A stretch of 7,280 nucleotides of DNA, from the NCBI GenBank assembly GCA_030639165.1, contig DAOWDF010000248.1:1-7280 (forward strand). Reading direction: 5' to 3'. The stretch comes from Alphaproteobacteria bacterium (lineage in GTDB: Bacteria > Pseudomonadota > Alphaproteobacteria > Micavibrionales > Micavibrionaceae). The translations under genes and the position numbers were made by a program. Position 1 is the stretch's first letter. Each line of letters starts with the position of its first letter. Under the pieces are notes generated by a model. It saw only the letters and a list, made by a program, of their open reading frames with translations, was not told where the DNA came from and did no database searches. Shown here piece by piece: positions 1-5,830 of the stretch.

Positions 1-2934
1 AAATTGATGGGACTTTTCAGTTTGCAGCATAAGGTCGCTATATTTTTTGCGCATATTTGCCAAAGCAATACGATCGTCACCAAGGCTTAGGGCTATGGCA
101 CGATTCAATATGAGATCTGATTGCTCTATAGTTAGGGGGTGTGTCATTGATATCTGGCCATCAAGAATAACCTCATCAAGCGCATAAGATGCTTCCTTCC
201 AATAGCCTGCTCGCCATGTTATATCCGCCCGCAAACGGTTGACATCTTTGTTCTGAGGTATCTTTTTCAGTAATATCAGCGCCTTATCAAACTGCTCATT
301 TTGATAATAAGCCCTAACCCGAAGCATGGCTATTTCGAGCTTCCGTTTTTTAATTTCCTCTTTATCGGATATTCTTTTCAACGCTGATGAAGCTCTGGTA
401 AGTGCCTCAATAGTCTTTTGCGGATTTTTATTTAACAGTTCAATGGCAGCTAGCCTTATTGCAATCCTCATTCTTTCATGCCCCTTAAGCCTATGGTCAA
501 CTTGATACCATAAAAGCTTGCTGGCTCTGCCTAAAAGATCTGCTTCAACCAGATGCTCTGCCAATATTTGGACAATTTTATCCCCCCTTGAACCAATAGG
601 TGTTAGCTCCCTAAATTGCTCATAAAGAGTAACAGCGTCAACGGCCGTTATATCCTTTAACTTTCTTTCAAGGAAAAGGTCAGAAAATATTTTTGACATC
701 TTCTTAGCAATACGCTTACCTAAATTACTATCTCCTGCCACGGAAACAGCATCGCGCATAATATATAACCCCTTCACATATTCATCATTTTTAAAGTAAG
801 CATCACCTAGCCAGAAATTTACTTGAGCCTCTAGCTCATCACCACGCCATGCATATCTTAGGCGCTCAAGATTATCTATTGATTGTAAATTATCTATTTT
901 CTTATTATTCGCCTGCAAAATTGTTAAAGCTAACCTTGCTTTTGTACGATACAGGTCATCCTTATCCTCACTTAAACTGCCCCATAGCTCCTCAGTCTTA
1001 CCAATTTCTCCATGCTGGCGTAATGCCTCACCTTGCAAATATTTAAATGCAGCCTTTTGAGGCTCGGTCAAGTCTGCCTCATGATCCTTTATTAGGGCAA
1101 AAAGCTCCTCGGCATTCTTAACATTACCATCCCTTAGGTTAACCTCGGCCAAGACCAAAGACAAACGATGCCCAATATTACTGGGGTAGTCATATATAGG
1201 CCTATAGTGATCAGGTAGAACTCTCGCTGCCTGCTGCCAGTCACCAAGGTCGGCTAATACGTATGATGTCCAATACTTAATCTCATCTTTCTTTTGCAAA
1301 TCTTTATAAAGAAAATCCTTCAAAGCATCTGCACTTTTCCAATCCAAAGCCTTTGATACACCTCTGATAGCTCTAAATTCAGAACTATCATTTAAATCCC
1401 TTAGCTCAGACAGAGCATAATTTAGGTAGCCTAGTGCTTCTGCTCCATACCCATGAGAAAGGAACATCTTGCCTAAAGACAATAAATCCTCGACCCTTCT
1501 CTCCTTTGATTTTTCAATCATGCTGGATAATATAACATTTTCGTTACGCTTTAGTTCTTCGATATCGCCAATTTTCCATTCACTAAACAGGAAAAAATTT
1601 TCTTTATCACGCGAAGAGTTTGCAGGTTCTGGCGCTTCATCATTTGCATTGTTATGGTATTTACTTAGGTGCTGGTCGTTTATATATCTATTTGAAAATA
1701 TACGCGCTTCACTTACATCTCTAGATGAAGAAATAGAAAGTCCCTCAGGGCGAGAAATTTCGATACCGCCTGCAACTTTTTTAAGTTGTAAATCATCAAC
1801 CTTCGGCACCAAAGCCAAACCAATAGGTGATCTTAATATATCAAAATCTATGAAAGACTGTGCATTAATAGTATATTTTGAGGAATTACTGACCATAACC
1901 ACCTTTATGAGGTTGCCCGTAATATCGTCTTTAACATCAATAATATCAGCCGCATATTTTAGTGGCATGAAAACCACATTTCCATTGCTACCGTCAGACG
2001 ACTTCTCCTTTTGGAGTGGCTGAGAACCTGTATATTCTTTTACATTATCCCCCATAATCAAATCCCAGATCAGCTCCCCCCCTTTGGCTTTCATGGGGAT
2101 TGGCGCATCTGGCAAAGACATTTTAAATATATGTGCACTATCAGATTCTATTCTTTCTATGCGCGAGAACCTCTTGCGCTCAGGAGAATTTAAACGAGGA
2201 ATAATATAAGGCGAGCCATCACCTATTGCCATGCAGATGCTTCCTAAATTCTCATAGGCCGCAAATTGCACATTTGAAGTTGAGCGAACAGATATAACAT
2301 GGTGAATATCCTTAACGGCCTTGGATACATTTTTCCTTATGGCACCACTATTTTTTGGACTGTGGTTTTCATGCGGTATAGTTGATAGCTTCTCTGGCGA
2401 AGTAACAGGGGCTGGCGGAGCTGCTACGGCTAACTTGACGTGCGCAGGCTTTTGTTTTGGTGACGGCGGTTTGCTTACCTGTGAATGATTAGCTGTTTTC
2501 TTATTAGGCTTTGTCTTATTAAATAGCTTACTGAACGAACCAAAATCATCTTTATCTGTTGGATCATAAACGTCTATAACAACCCGTTTCCCAATCCTGA
2601 AATCCCTTATATTACTGCTCTTTGGCGCAAGAAATGATACTTCAAGTGGGCTTGCTGAAACTAATTGCATTGAGGCAATATTATTAAGTGCAGAAAAATC
2701 TATGCCAGAAAGATCTATATTAGCATCACGGTTAAACTTTATAGATAACCTGTAATATTCTTTAGCAGCAGAGTGTTTTTCCAGAGCATAATCTGTTTTT
2801 TCTAGCCAGCCAAAAGTAATGCGTGCGTATCCATCACGCTTACCGATACGAACAGGGACATTATCCTGAGCATATGACGGGGTGACAATTGAAAAACACA
2901 GAAATAAAGCTATAAAAAAGAAAAGACTTTTCAT
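1..2934 (-). CDS. Large exported AMIN-like/TPR protein, motor-associated by context (3' end outside window)
   Basis: Open from the ATG at 2934 to the window edge: 978 codons with no stop. I translated it by hand from the minus strand. The start is firm because an in-frame TAA lies two codons upstream (2940-2938). Residues 1-22 are a Sec signal peptide ending in PSYA before QDN, with no lipobox, so a periplasmic location is predicted. Residues about 24-130 are beta-rich and end in RDFRIGKRVVIDVYDP, like the AMIN-like domain at the front of many alphaproteobacterial TPR proteins. Residues about 138-200 are a Lys/Pro/Ser linker. Residues about 205-440 look like a second beta domain. From about 450 to the edge there are repeated helix pairs of TPR type, for example LGKMFLSHGYGAEALGYL, RAYYQNEQFDKALILL and WRAGYWKEASYALDEV. 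It starts 38 bases after motB, so co-transcription is likely. A motor scaffold or stator-associated role is inferred only from context and architecture; the function is unknown. Confidence 0.88.
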   Translation of the reverse strand, partial: MKSLFFFIALFLCFSIVTPSYAQDNVPVRIGKRDGYARITFGWLEKTDYALEKHSAAKEYYRLSIKFNRDANIDLSGIDFSALNNIASMQLVSASPLEVSFLAPKSSNIRDFRIGKRVVIDVYDPTDKDDFGSFSKLFNKTKPNKKTANHSQVSKPPSPKQKPAHVKLAVAAPPAPVTSPEKLSTIPHENHSPKNSGAIRKNVSKAVKDIHHVISVRSTSNVQFAAYENLGSICMAIGDGSPYIIPRLNSPERKRFSRIERIESDSAHIFKMSLPDAPIPMKAKGGELIWDLIMGDNVKEYTGSQPLQKEKSSDGSNGNVVFMPLKYAADIIDVKDDITGNLIKVVMVSNSSKYTINAQSFIDFDILRSPIGLALVPKVDDLQLKKVAGGIEISRPEGLSISSSRDVSEARIFSNRYINDQHLSKYHNNANDEAPEPANSSRDKENFFLFSEWKIGDIEELKRNENVILSSMIEKSKERRVEDLLSLGKMFLSHGYGAEALGYLNYALSELRDLNDSSEFRAIRGVSKALDWKSADALKDFLYKDLQKKDEIKYWTSYVLADLGDWQQAARVLPDHYRPIYDYPSNIGHRLSLVLAEVNLRDGNVKNAEELFALIKDHEADLTEPQKAAFKYLQGEALRQHGEIGKTEELWGSLSEDKDDLYRTKARLALTILQANNKKIDNLQSIDNLERLRYAWRGDELEAQVNFWLGDAYFKNDEYVKGLYIMRDAVSVAGDSNLGKRIAKKMSKIFSDLFLERKLKDITAVDAVTLYEQFRELTPIGSRGDKIVQILAEHLVEADLLGRASKLLWYQVDHRLKGHERMRIAIRLAAIELLNKNPQKTIEALTRASSALKRISDKEEIKKRKLEIAMLRVRAYYQNEQFDKALILLKKIPQNKDVNRLRADITWRAGYWKEASYALDEVILDGQISMTHPLTIEQSDLILNRAIALSLGDDRIALANMRKKYSDLMLQTEKSHQF

Positions 2935-2942
2935 AGCTTAAC

Positions 2943-2961
2943 AATGCCATAGCTAGGCATT
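2943..2961 (-). repeat. Small stem-loop between motB and the TPR gene
   Basis: A perfect 6-base inverted repeat (AATGCC/GGCATT) flanks a 7-base loop, inside the 38-base gap between the motB stop and the TPR start. No T tract follows on the minus strand, so it is not a terminator. It occupies the region where a ribosome-binding site would sit, and no clear Shine-Dalgarno is visible there. It could modulate translation of the TPR gene or mark a processing site. It is short enough to be chance in this base composition. Confidence 0.35.
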
Positions 2962-2972
2962 ATGATCCAGCA

Positions 2973-3806
2973 CTATTCTAGTATAAGACCACTATCCTTC
3001 ATGAAAATTATATCAACTCGGCGGGATAGATTATAACGATCCTCTTGTGAAATATCGCTTGATAATTCATCATAACGGGCGCTAGCAAACCCCTTTATAG
3101 TTATATCACGTTTATAACCAGCATCTTTCAGCATAACCGAAAGTGAAGCGCTACGCGCCAATGATAGCTCCCAATTAGATTTATATTTTGAAGAGCTGCC
3201 CTCTTTAATAGGGTTTGGGTCTGTATGACCAACAATTTCAATACGATTTTTTACCCTTGAAAAGGCCTCACCAAGAGTAAAAATCATTTTTTTACCTTCT
3301 AGGTTAATTTGATCGCCACCACTTTTAAACAGAAAATCTGATGGTATAGAAACAATCAAACCCTTATCACTTTGAAACAAAACCACATCTTCAATCTCAT
3401 TTGCCTTAAGCAAGTTATTTACAATCACTGTCAAGTAATCCAAATTCAATGCTTTTGTTGCAGAAATCTTATCTATAACAATAGCATCTTGAGAACCCGA
3501 CCTAAACATCCCCTCACTAATCATAGCCGTCCTATTGCTAAAGGAGTCAGATATTTCCTCCCACTTCTCCTCAACTGGCACTGACATAGAATATAGCAAT
3601 ACAAAGAAAGTTAGCATCAAGGCCATCACATCAGTAAATGTTATCAGCCATAGGGGGACAGCCTCCCCCACAGATACATTGTTCCTGACGATAGCCGAGC
3701 CAATATAATCCTCTGAGATATTTGAAGATAAAGTAGATACTTCCTTTTTCTGCGCAGAATCATAATCCTGATCTGATGCGTCCATATCAATATTATCATC
3801 GCTCAT
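2973..3806 (-). CDS. motB: MotB/PomB-type flagellar stator protein
   Basis: A 277-residue inner-membrane stator subunit that pairs with MotA/PomA and anchors it to peptidoglycan. Residues 1-50 are an acidic cytoplasmic tail, longer than in E. coli MotB. The single membrane helix spans about 52-74 and contains TFTDVMALMLTFFVLL; D59 is the expected ion-binding aspartate (E. coli D32, PomB D24). The plug/linker region follows at about 75-135. An OmpA-like peptidoglycan-binding domain occupies about 140-268, with the hallmark HTD at 194-196, LSLARS at 214-219 and SRRVDI at 261-266. The membrane helix resembles sodium-type PomB (PLW..TF.D.M..L...FFVLL.S) more than E. coli MotB. The start at 3806 is supported by GGATGG at 3817-3812. 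It overlaps the upstream MotB-like gene by 11 bases, which suggests translational coupling. No motA is present in the window. Confidence 0.95.
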   Translation of the reverse strand: MSDDNIDMDASDQDYDSAQKKEVSTLSSNISEDYIGSAIVRNNVSVGEAVPLWLITFTDVMALMLTFFVLLYSMSVPVEEKWEEISDSFSNRTAMISEGMFRSGSQDAIVIDKISATKALNLDYLTVIVNNLLKANEIEDVVLFQSDKGLIVSIPSDFLFKSGGDQINLEGKKMIFTLGEAFSRVKNRIEIVGHTDPNPIKEGSSSKYKSNWELSLARSASLSVMLKDAGYKRDITIKGFASARYDELSSDISQEDRYNLSRRVDIIFMKDSGLILE

Positions 3807-4482
3807 CTAAACCATCCAATTTTCGAATTTCCTTGACCACATCAAAAGCTTCATAACGATAGAAATATATATCAATAAAACCAGCATCACCTTTAGCCAT
3901 TGCAACACTCATCATTCTTTGAGGAAGGCCATAACCTTCCAATATACGTGCAAAGCTGCTAACGCGTTTTAAACTTGCATTAAACTCCCTTGGGGATTCT
4001 TTTTGAAAAATGGCAGGGTCTTCAGGGACATTCATAACCATATCAATTCTATATGGCACACCAATATTATCGGAACGCAATATCGTTATCATTGACATGG
4101 CAAAAGAACCGCTCTGACCGTTCGTTAGCTGATCATAGTTGTTTTCAGATAGATCTATCGCTTTCTCAAAATCATCGACTGTACTACGCACATGCATAAC
4201 ATTTCCAAATCTATTGCGACTCGCCTTAAATCCAGAGATATGTGCATTAAATAAACCTTCAATAACCTCTAATGTATCACCTTTACTAGATACAGCTCTA
4301 GGGTCGCTATCAATGATTACAGCCGAAGTATCCGCGCCAACATCGCTTCCTGAGAATGCTCGAGATAAGCTGGTCATAACAGGTTGTAACTTATGGTCCT
4401 CAAAAGAAGATACGGCATTCATTACTATAAAAAATGAAAGCAGCATAAGGAATAAGGCTAAGGAAAGGAATTGATTTGCCAT
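3796..4482 (-). CDS. Degenerate MotB-like membrane protein lacking the ion-binding Asp
   Basis: A 228-residue protein that I read as a diverged paralogue of the MotB encoded just downstream. One N-terminal membrane helix (about 5-24, SLALFLMLLSFFIVMNAVSS) aligns on the FF pair with the MotB helix and puts A9 where MotB has D59. Residues about 92-120 (GNVMHVRSTVDDF...AIDLSE) match the entry strand of the MotB OmpA-like domain (GLIVSIPSDFLF...INLEG). Residues about 144-210 follow the rest of the domain (YRIDMVM; ASLKRVSSFARILEGYGL), but the HTD motif and the terminal NRRVD-type arginines are gone. It should therefore neither conduct ions nor bind peptidoglycan in the standard way. The 11-base overlap with motB suggests linked production. 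An accessory or regulatory stator partner is my inference. The helix could instead be a cleaved signal peptide, though no basic n-region is present. Confidence 0.85.
   Translation of the reverse strand: MANQFLSLALFLMLLSFFIVMNAVSSFEDHKLQPVMTSLSRAFSGSDVGADTSAVIIDSDPRAVSSKGDTLEVIEGLFNAHISGFKASRNRFGNVMHVRSTVDDFEKAIDLSENNYDQLTNGQSGSFAMSMITILRSDNIGVPYRIDMVMNVPEDPAIFQKESPREFNASLKRVSSFARILEGYGLPQRMMSVAMAKGDAGFIDIYFYRYEAFDVVKEIRKLDGLDER
3812..3817 (-). promoter_or_regulatory. Shine-Dalgarno of motB
   Basis: GGATGG lies 5 bases before the motB ATG at 3806, inside the end of the upstream MotB-like gene. It supports the 3806 start over the internal ATG at residue 8. Confidence 0.6.
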
Positions 4483-4488
4483 GGTTCA

Positions 4489-4494
4489 ATTATA
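4489..4494 (-). promoter_or_regulatory. Perfect -10-like hexamer just before the MotB-like gene
   Basis: The minus strand reads TATAAT six bases before the ATG at 4482. A start point about seven bases after the hexamer would fall on or next to the A of the ATG, giving a leaderless message. No Shine-Dalgarno is visible for this gene, which fits. The region 16-18 bases upstream (TCGCTT or similar) is a poor -35, and such hexamers are common by chance in AT-rich DNA. Readthrough from cheZ is equally possible. Confidence 0.3.
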
Positions 4495-4550
4495 CCGCAA
4501 ACATAGAGAAAAAGCGATACTTCATATAGGATACAAACTTATTAAACATA

Positions 4551-4564
4551 TAGATATATATCTA
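4551..4564. repeat. 14-base perfect palindrome downstream of cheZ
   Basis: TAGATATATATCTA reads the same on both strands and lies 6 bases after the cheZ stop, in the 88-base gap before the MotB-like gene. No T tract follows it, so a terminator is unlikely. It could be an operator for a dimeric regulator or simply an AT-rich coincidence. Confidence 0.35.
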
Positions 4565-4570
4565 AACCTA

Positions 4571-5194
4571 TTACGTTTCCGACACGCCATCTAGCTCCGC
4601 CAATAGCTTATCAATATCATCCTGAGATATGGCCTGATCTACTAATTGCGGACCATTAAGTAATTTATCGTCGCCAACTCGTTTATCGTCGTCTTCAGCA
4701 TCACCTGAGGCATTGACCCCAAGAACTGAAACTAACTTATCAATTTTTTCTTCAATATCATTAAAGGTCTTAACTACCTTAGATACGCGCTGACCTGTAA
4801 TATCCTGAAACGAGCATGCCTCGAATATATTCATAACCTGCGCAGATATTGCATCACCTTCATCGCCGCCAACTTTACTGGCATTTTCCTGAATTATATC
4901 ACAGCAATCCATTATAGTGCTTGTTGCTTCTGAAGTTGACTCAACAATAGCGCCAAGCTCATCTGCGGCTCCTGGGATATGCTTACTTGTAATATCGGAT
5001 GGTCTGGCCATTCCTATCTCAATGCGAGTTTCCTCAATAACCAATAGTAGGTCACGCAACTCTTCCAAGATTCCAACCATAGAAACCTGTTCATTTTTAC
5101 CTACTTTATCAATAACAGAAGAAATTATTTTAAAAATACGCTGCTTTTTATTATCCTGAGTTGCCTTACCCTGACTACACGTTACTTCTGACAT
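4571..5194 (-). CDS. cheZ: CheZ, CheY-P phosphatase
   Basis: A 207-residue cytoplasmic protein that hydrolyses phosphate from CheY-P and so resets the flagellar switch. The hallmark CSFQDITGQRVSKVV lies at 127-141; D131 and Q135 correspond to E. coli CheZ D143 and the catalytic Q147. The rest of residues 15-160 is helical, fitting the long CheZ four-helix bundle. An acidic flexible linker (about 161-185) leads to a C-terminal peptide AISQDDIDKLLAEL at 188-201. This is like the CheY-binding tail of E. coli CheZ and resembles the SQ.EIDALL peptide at the N terminus of FliM. The length is close to the family norm (about 214 in E. coli). The start at 5194 has AAGGA six bases upstream. It lies 33 bases after cheY, so the two are almost certainly co-transcribed and act on each other. 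Confidence 0.95.
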   Translation of the reverse strand: MSEVTCSQGKATQDNKKQRIFKIISSVIDKVGKNEQVSMVGILEELRDLLLVIEETRIEIGMARPSDITSKHIPGAADELGAIVESTSEATSTIMDCCDIIQENASKVGGDEGDAISAQVMNIFEACSFQDITGQRVSKVVKTFNDIEEKIDKLVSVLGVNASGDAEDDDKRVGDDKLLNGPQLVDQAISQDDIDKLLAELDGVSET

Positions 5195-5200
5195 ATCATA

Positions 5201-5205
5201 TCCTT
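5201..5205 (-). promoter_or_regulatory. Shine-Dalgarno of cheZ
   Basis: AAGGA lies six bases before the cheZ ATG at 5194, in the 33-base cheY-cheZ gap. It fixes this start and shows cheZ can be initiated independently of cheY. Confidence 0.65.
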
Positions 5206-5227
5206 AACTTACTATAAAAAGAGTGCG

Positions 5228-5617
5228 CTAAAAGTCACCCAATACAGATGCAATTTTAGTTTTAAGTGTTTCTGCATTAAATGGTTTAACAATATAATTA
5301 TTAACGCCAGCTTGTTTTGCAGCGATAACATTCTCAGTTTTGCTCTCTGCGGTTACCATTATAAAAGGCACTGTTTTAAATGCTTTATCCGAGGCTCTAA
5401 CTTGCTTTAGAAATTCAAATCCAGTCATAGGTTCCATATTCCAGTCAGAAATAACAAGACCGTAATTTTTAGCTTTAACCTTTTCTAAAGCCATTGTGCC
5501 GTCTGTGGCTTCATCAATATTGTTAAACCCTAGCTGCTTAAGCAGGTTACCAATAATCCTTAGCATTGTCTTATAATCATCTACAATCAACACATTCATA
5601 TTCATATCTACAGTCAT
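5228..5617 (-). CDS. cheY: CheY-type single-domain response regulator
   Basis: A 129-residue receiver domain with no output domain, as expected for the diffusible chemotaxis signal that binds FliM when phosphorylated. All key residues are present: acidic pair D13/D14 (LIVDDYKTM), phosphoacceptor D58 (ISDWNMEPMTG), T89 (VTAES), aromatic switch Y108 and K111 in YIVKPF; these match E. coli D12/D13, D57, T87, Y106 and K109. SDWNMP-type wording around the phosphorylation site is typical of flagellar-cluster CheYs. The ATG at 5617 is preferred over in-frame ATGs at residues 5 and 7 because a strong AAGAGGA precedes it. It is the first gene after a 190-base gap and is followed by its likely phosphatase CheZ. 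Its kinase CheA is not in the window. Confidence 0.96.
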   Translation of the reverse strand: MTVDMNMNVLIVDDYKTMLRIIGNLLKQLGFNNIDEATDGTMALEKVKAKNYGLVISDWNMEPMTGFEFLKQVRASDKAFKTVPFIMVTAESKTENVIAAKQAGVNNYIVKPFNAETLKTKIASVLGDF

Positions 5618-5621
5618 TTTG

Positions 5622-5628
5622 TCCTCTT
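5622..5628 (-). promoter_or_regulatory. Strong Shine-Dalgarno of cheY
   Basis: AAGAGGA lies four bases before the ATG at 5617. It is the best ribosome-binding site in the window and selects the upstream-most of three closely spaced in-frame ATGs. Confidence 0.7.
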
Positions 5629-5671
5629 TATATTGTTATATATATTAAATTTATTACGCAGATAAGATCCT

Positions 5672-5688
5672 CAATATAGAGCAATATA
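5672..5688. repeat. Direct repeat of CAATATA with 10-base period
   Basis: CAATATA occurs at 5672-5678 and again at 5682-5688, one helical turn apart, within the cheY leader. A third copy in inverse orientation (TATATTG) lies at 5629-5635 next to the ribosome-binding site. The arrangement could bind a regulator on one DNA face. The motif is short and AT-rich, so chance is a serious alternative. Confidence 0.3.
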
Positions 5689-5806
5689 CCCTACAGATTT
5701 AAACTAATATATGCGTAAACAGTTAAGAAACCATTACTCAAAATATATATTATACAAACGGATTATAAAGTAAATTAGAAAGAAATTTAACACTATCTAT
5801 AAAAAT

Positions 5807-5830
5807 ACTATCGTAGTGACGGTAGTTTTT
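5807..5830. terminator. Bidirectional terminator-like hairpin at the motE stop
   Basis: The 20-base core at 5807-5826 folds into an 8-base stem with a 4-base loop. Read on the minus strand it has one C-A mismatch and is followed by ATTTTTAT. Read on the plus strand the mismatch becomes a U-G pair and the stem runs into six Ts. The motE TAG stop at 5810-5808 lies inside it. Position and T tracts fit an intrinsic terminator for the fliM-motE operon. Stem GC content is modest, so termination may be partial. Confidence 0.5.

Larger units (their letters stand above)
5618..5807 (-). promoter_or_regulatory. AT-rich intergenic region, probable cheY-cheZ promoter and 5' leader
   Basis: This is the longest gap in the window, and I see no coding potential in it. 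On the minus strand two perfect TATAAT hexamers occur at 5767-5762 and 5754-5749. The first has TTAAAT at 5790-5785 as a 3/6 match to a -35 box with a 17-base spacer; the second has no convincing -35. A start near 5755 would give a leader of roughly 138 bases. I found no good sigma-54 or sigma-28 site and no exact TTAA-N7-TTAA CtrA site. A separate promoter here fits the terminator-like hairpin at the motE end. Confidence 0.4.

Noticed and set aside
1469..2023. 184-residue plus-strand open frame
   Set aside because: It lies wholly antisense to the TPR gene, whose minus-strand frame is uninterrupted with clear domains. The plus-strand protein is Ser/Phe-rich with no recognisable motif and no ribosome-binding site or operon context.
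849..2193. Short plus-strand open frames of 60-65 residues at 849-1046 and 2011-2193
   Set aside because: Both are antisense shadows of the TPR gene with unpatterned sequence.
4505..4550. Sigma-28 (FliA) promoter upstream of the MotB-like gene
   Set aside because: A TAAAGTTT-like element (6 of 8) is followed 11 bases later by GAAGTATC, which matches only 2 of 8 of GCCGATAA.
3372..5159. Plus-strand open frames antisense to motB, the MotB-like gene and cheZ
   Set aside because: Each is complementary to a gene with strong family motifs and shows no motif of its own.
5670..5700. Sigma-54 promoter upstream of cheY
   Set aside because: A GG and a TTGCT are present on the minus strand, but the GG-to-GC spacing is about 6-7 bases instead of 10.
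5770..5800. CtrA site TTAA-N7-TTAA upstream of cheY
   Set aside because: TTAG and TTAA half-sites occur near 5775-5790, but one half is imperfect and the spacing is 8 rather than 7.
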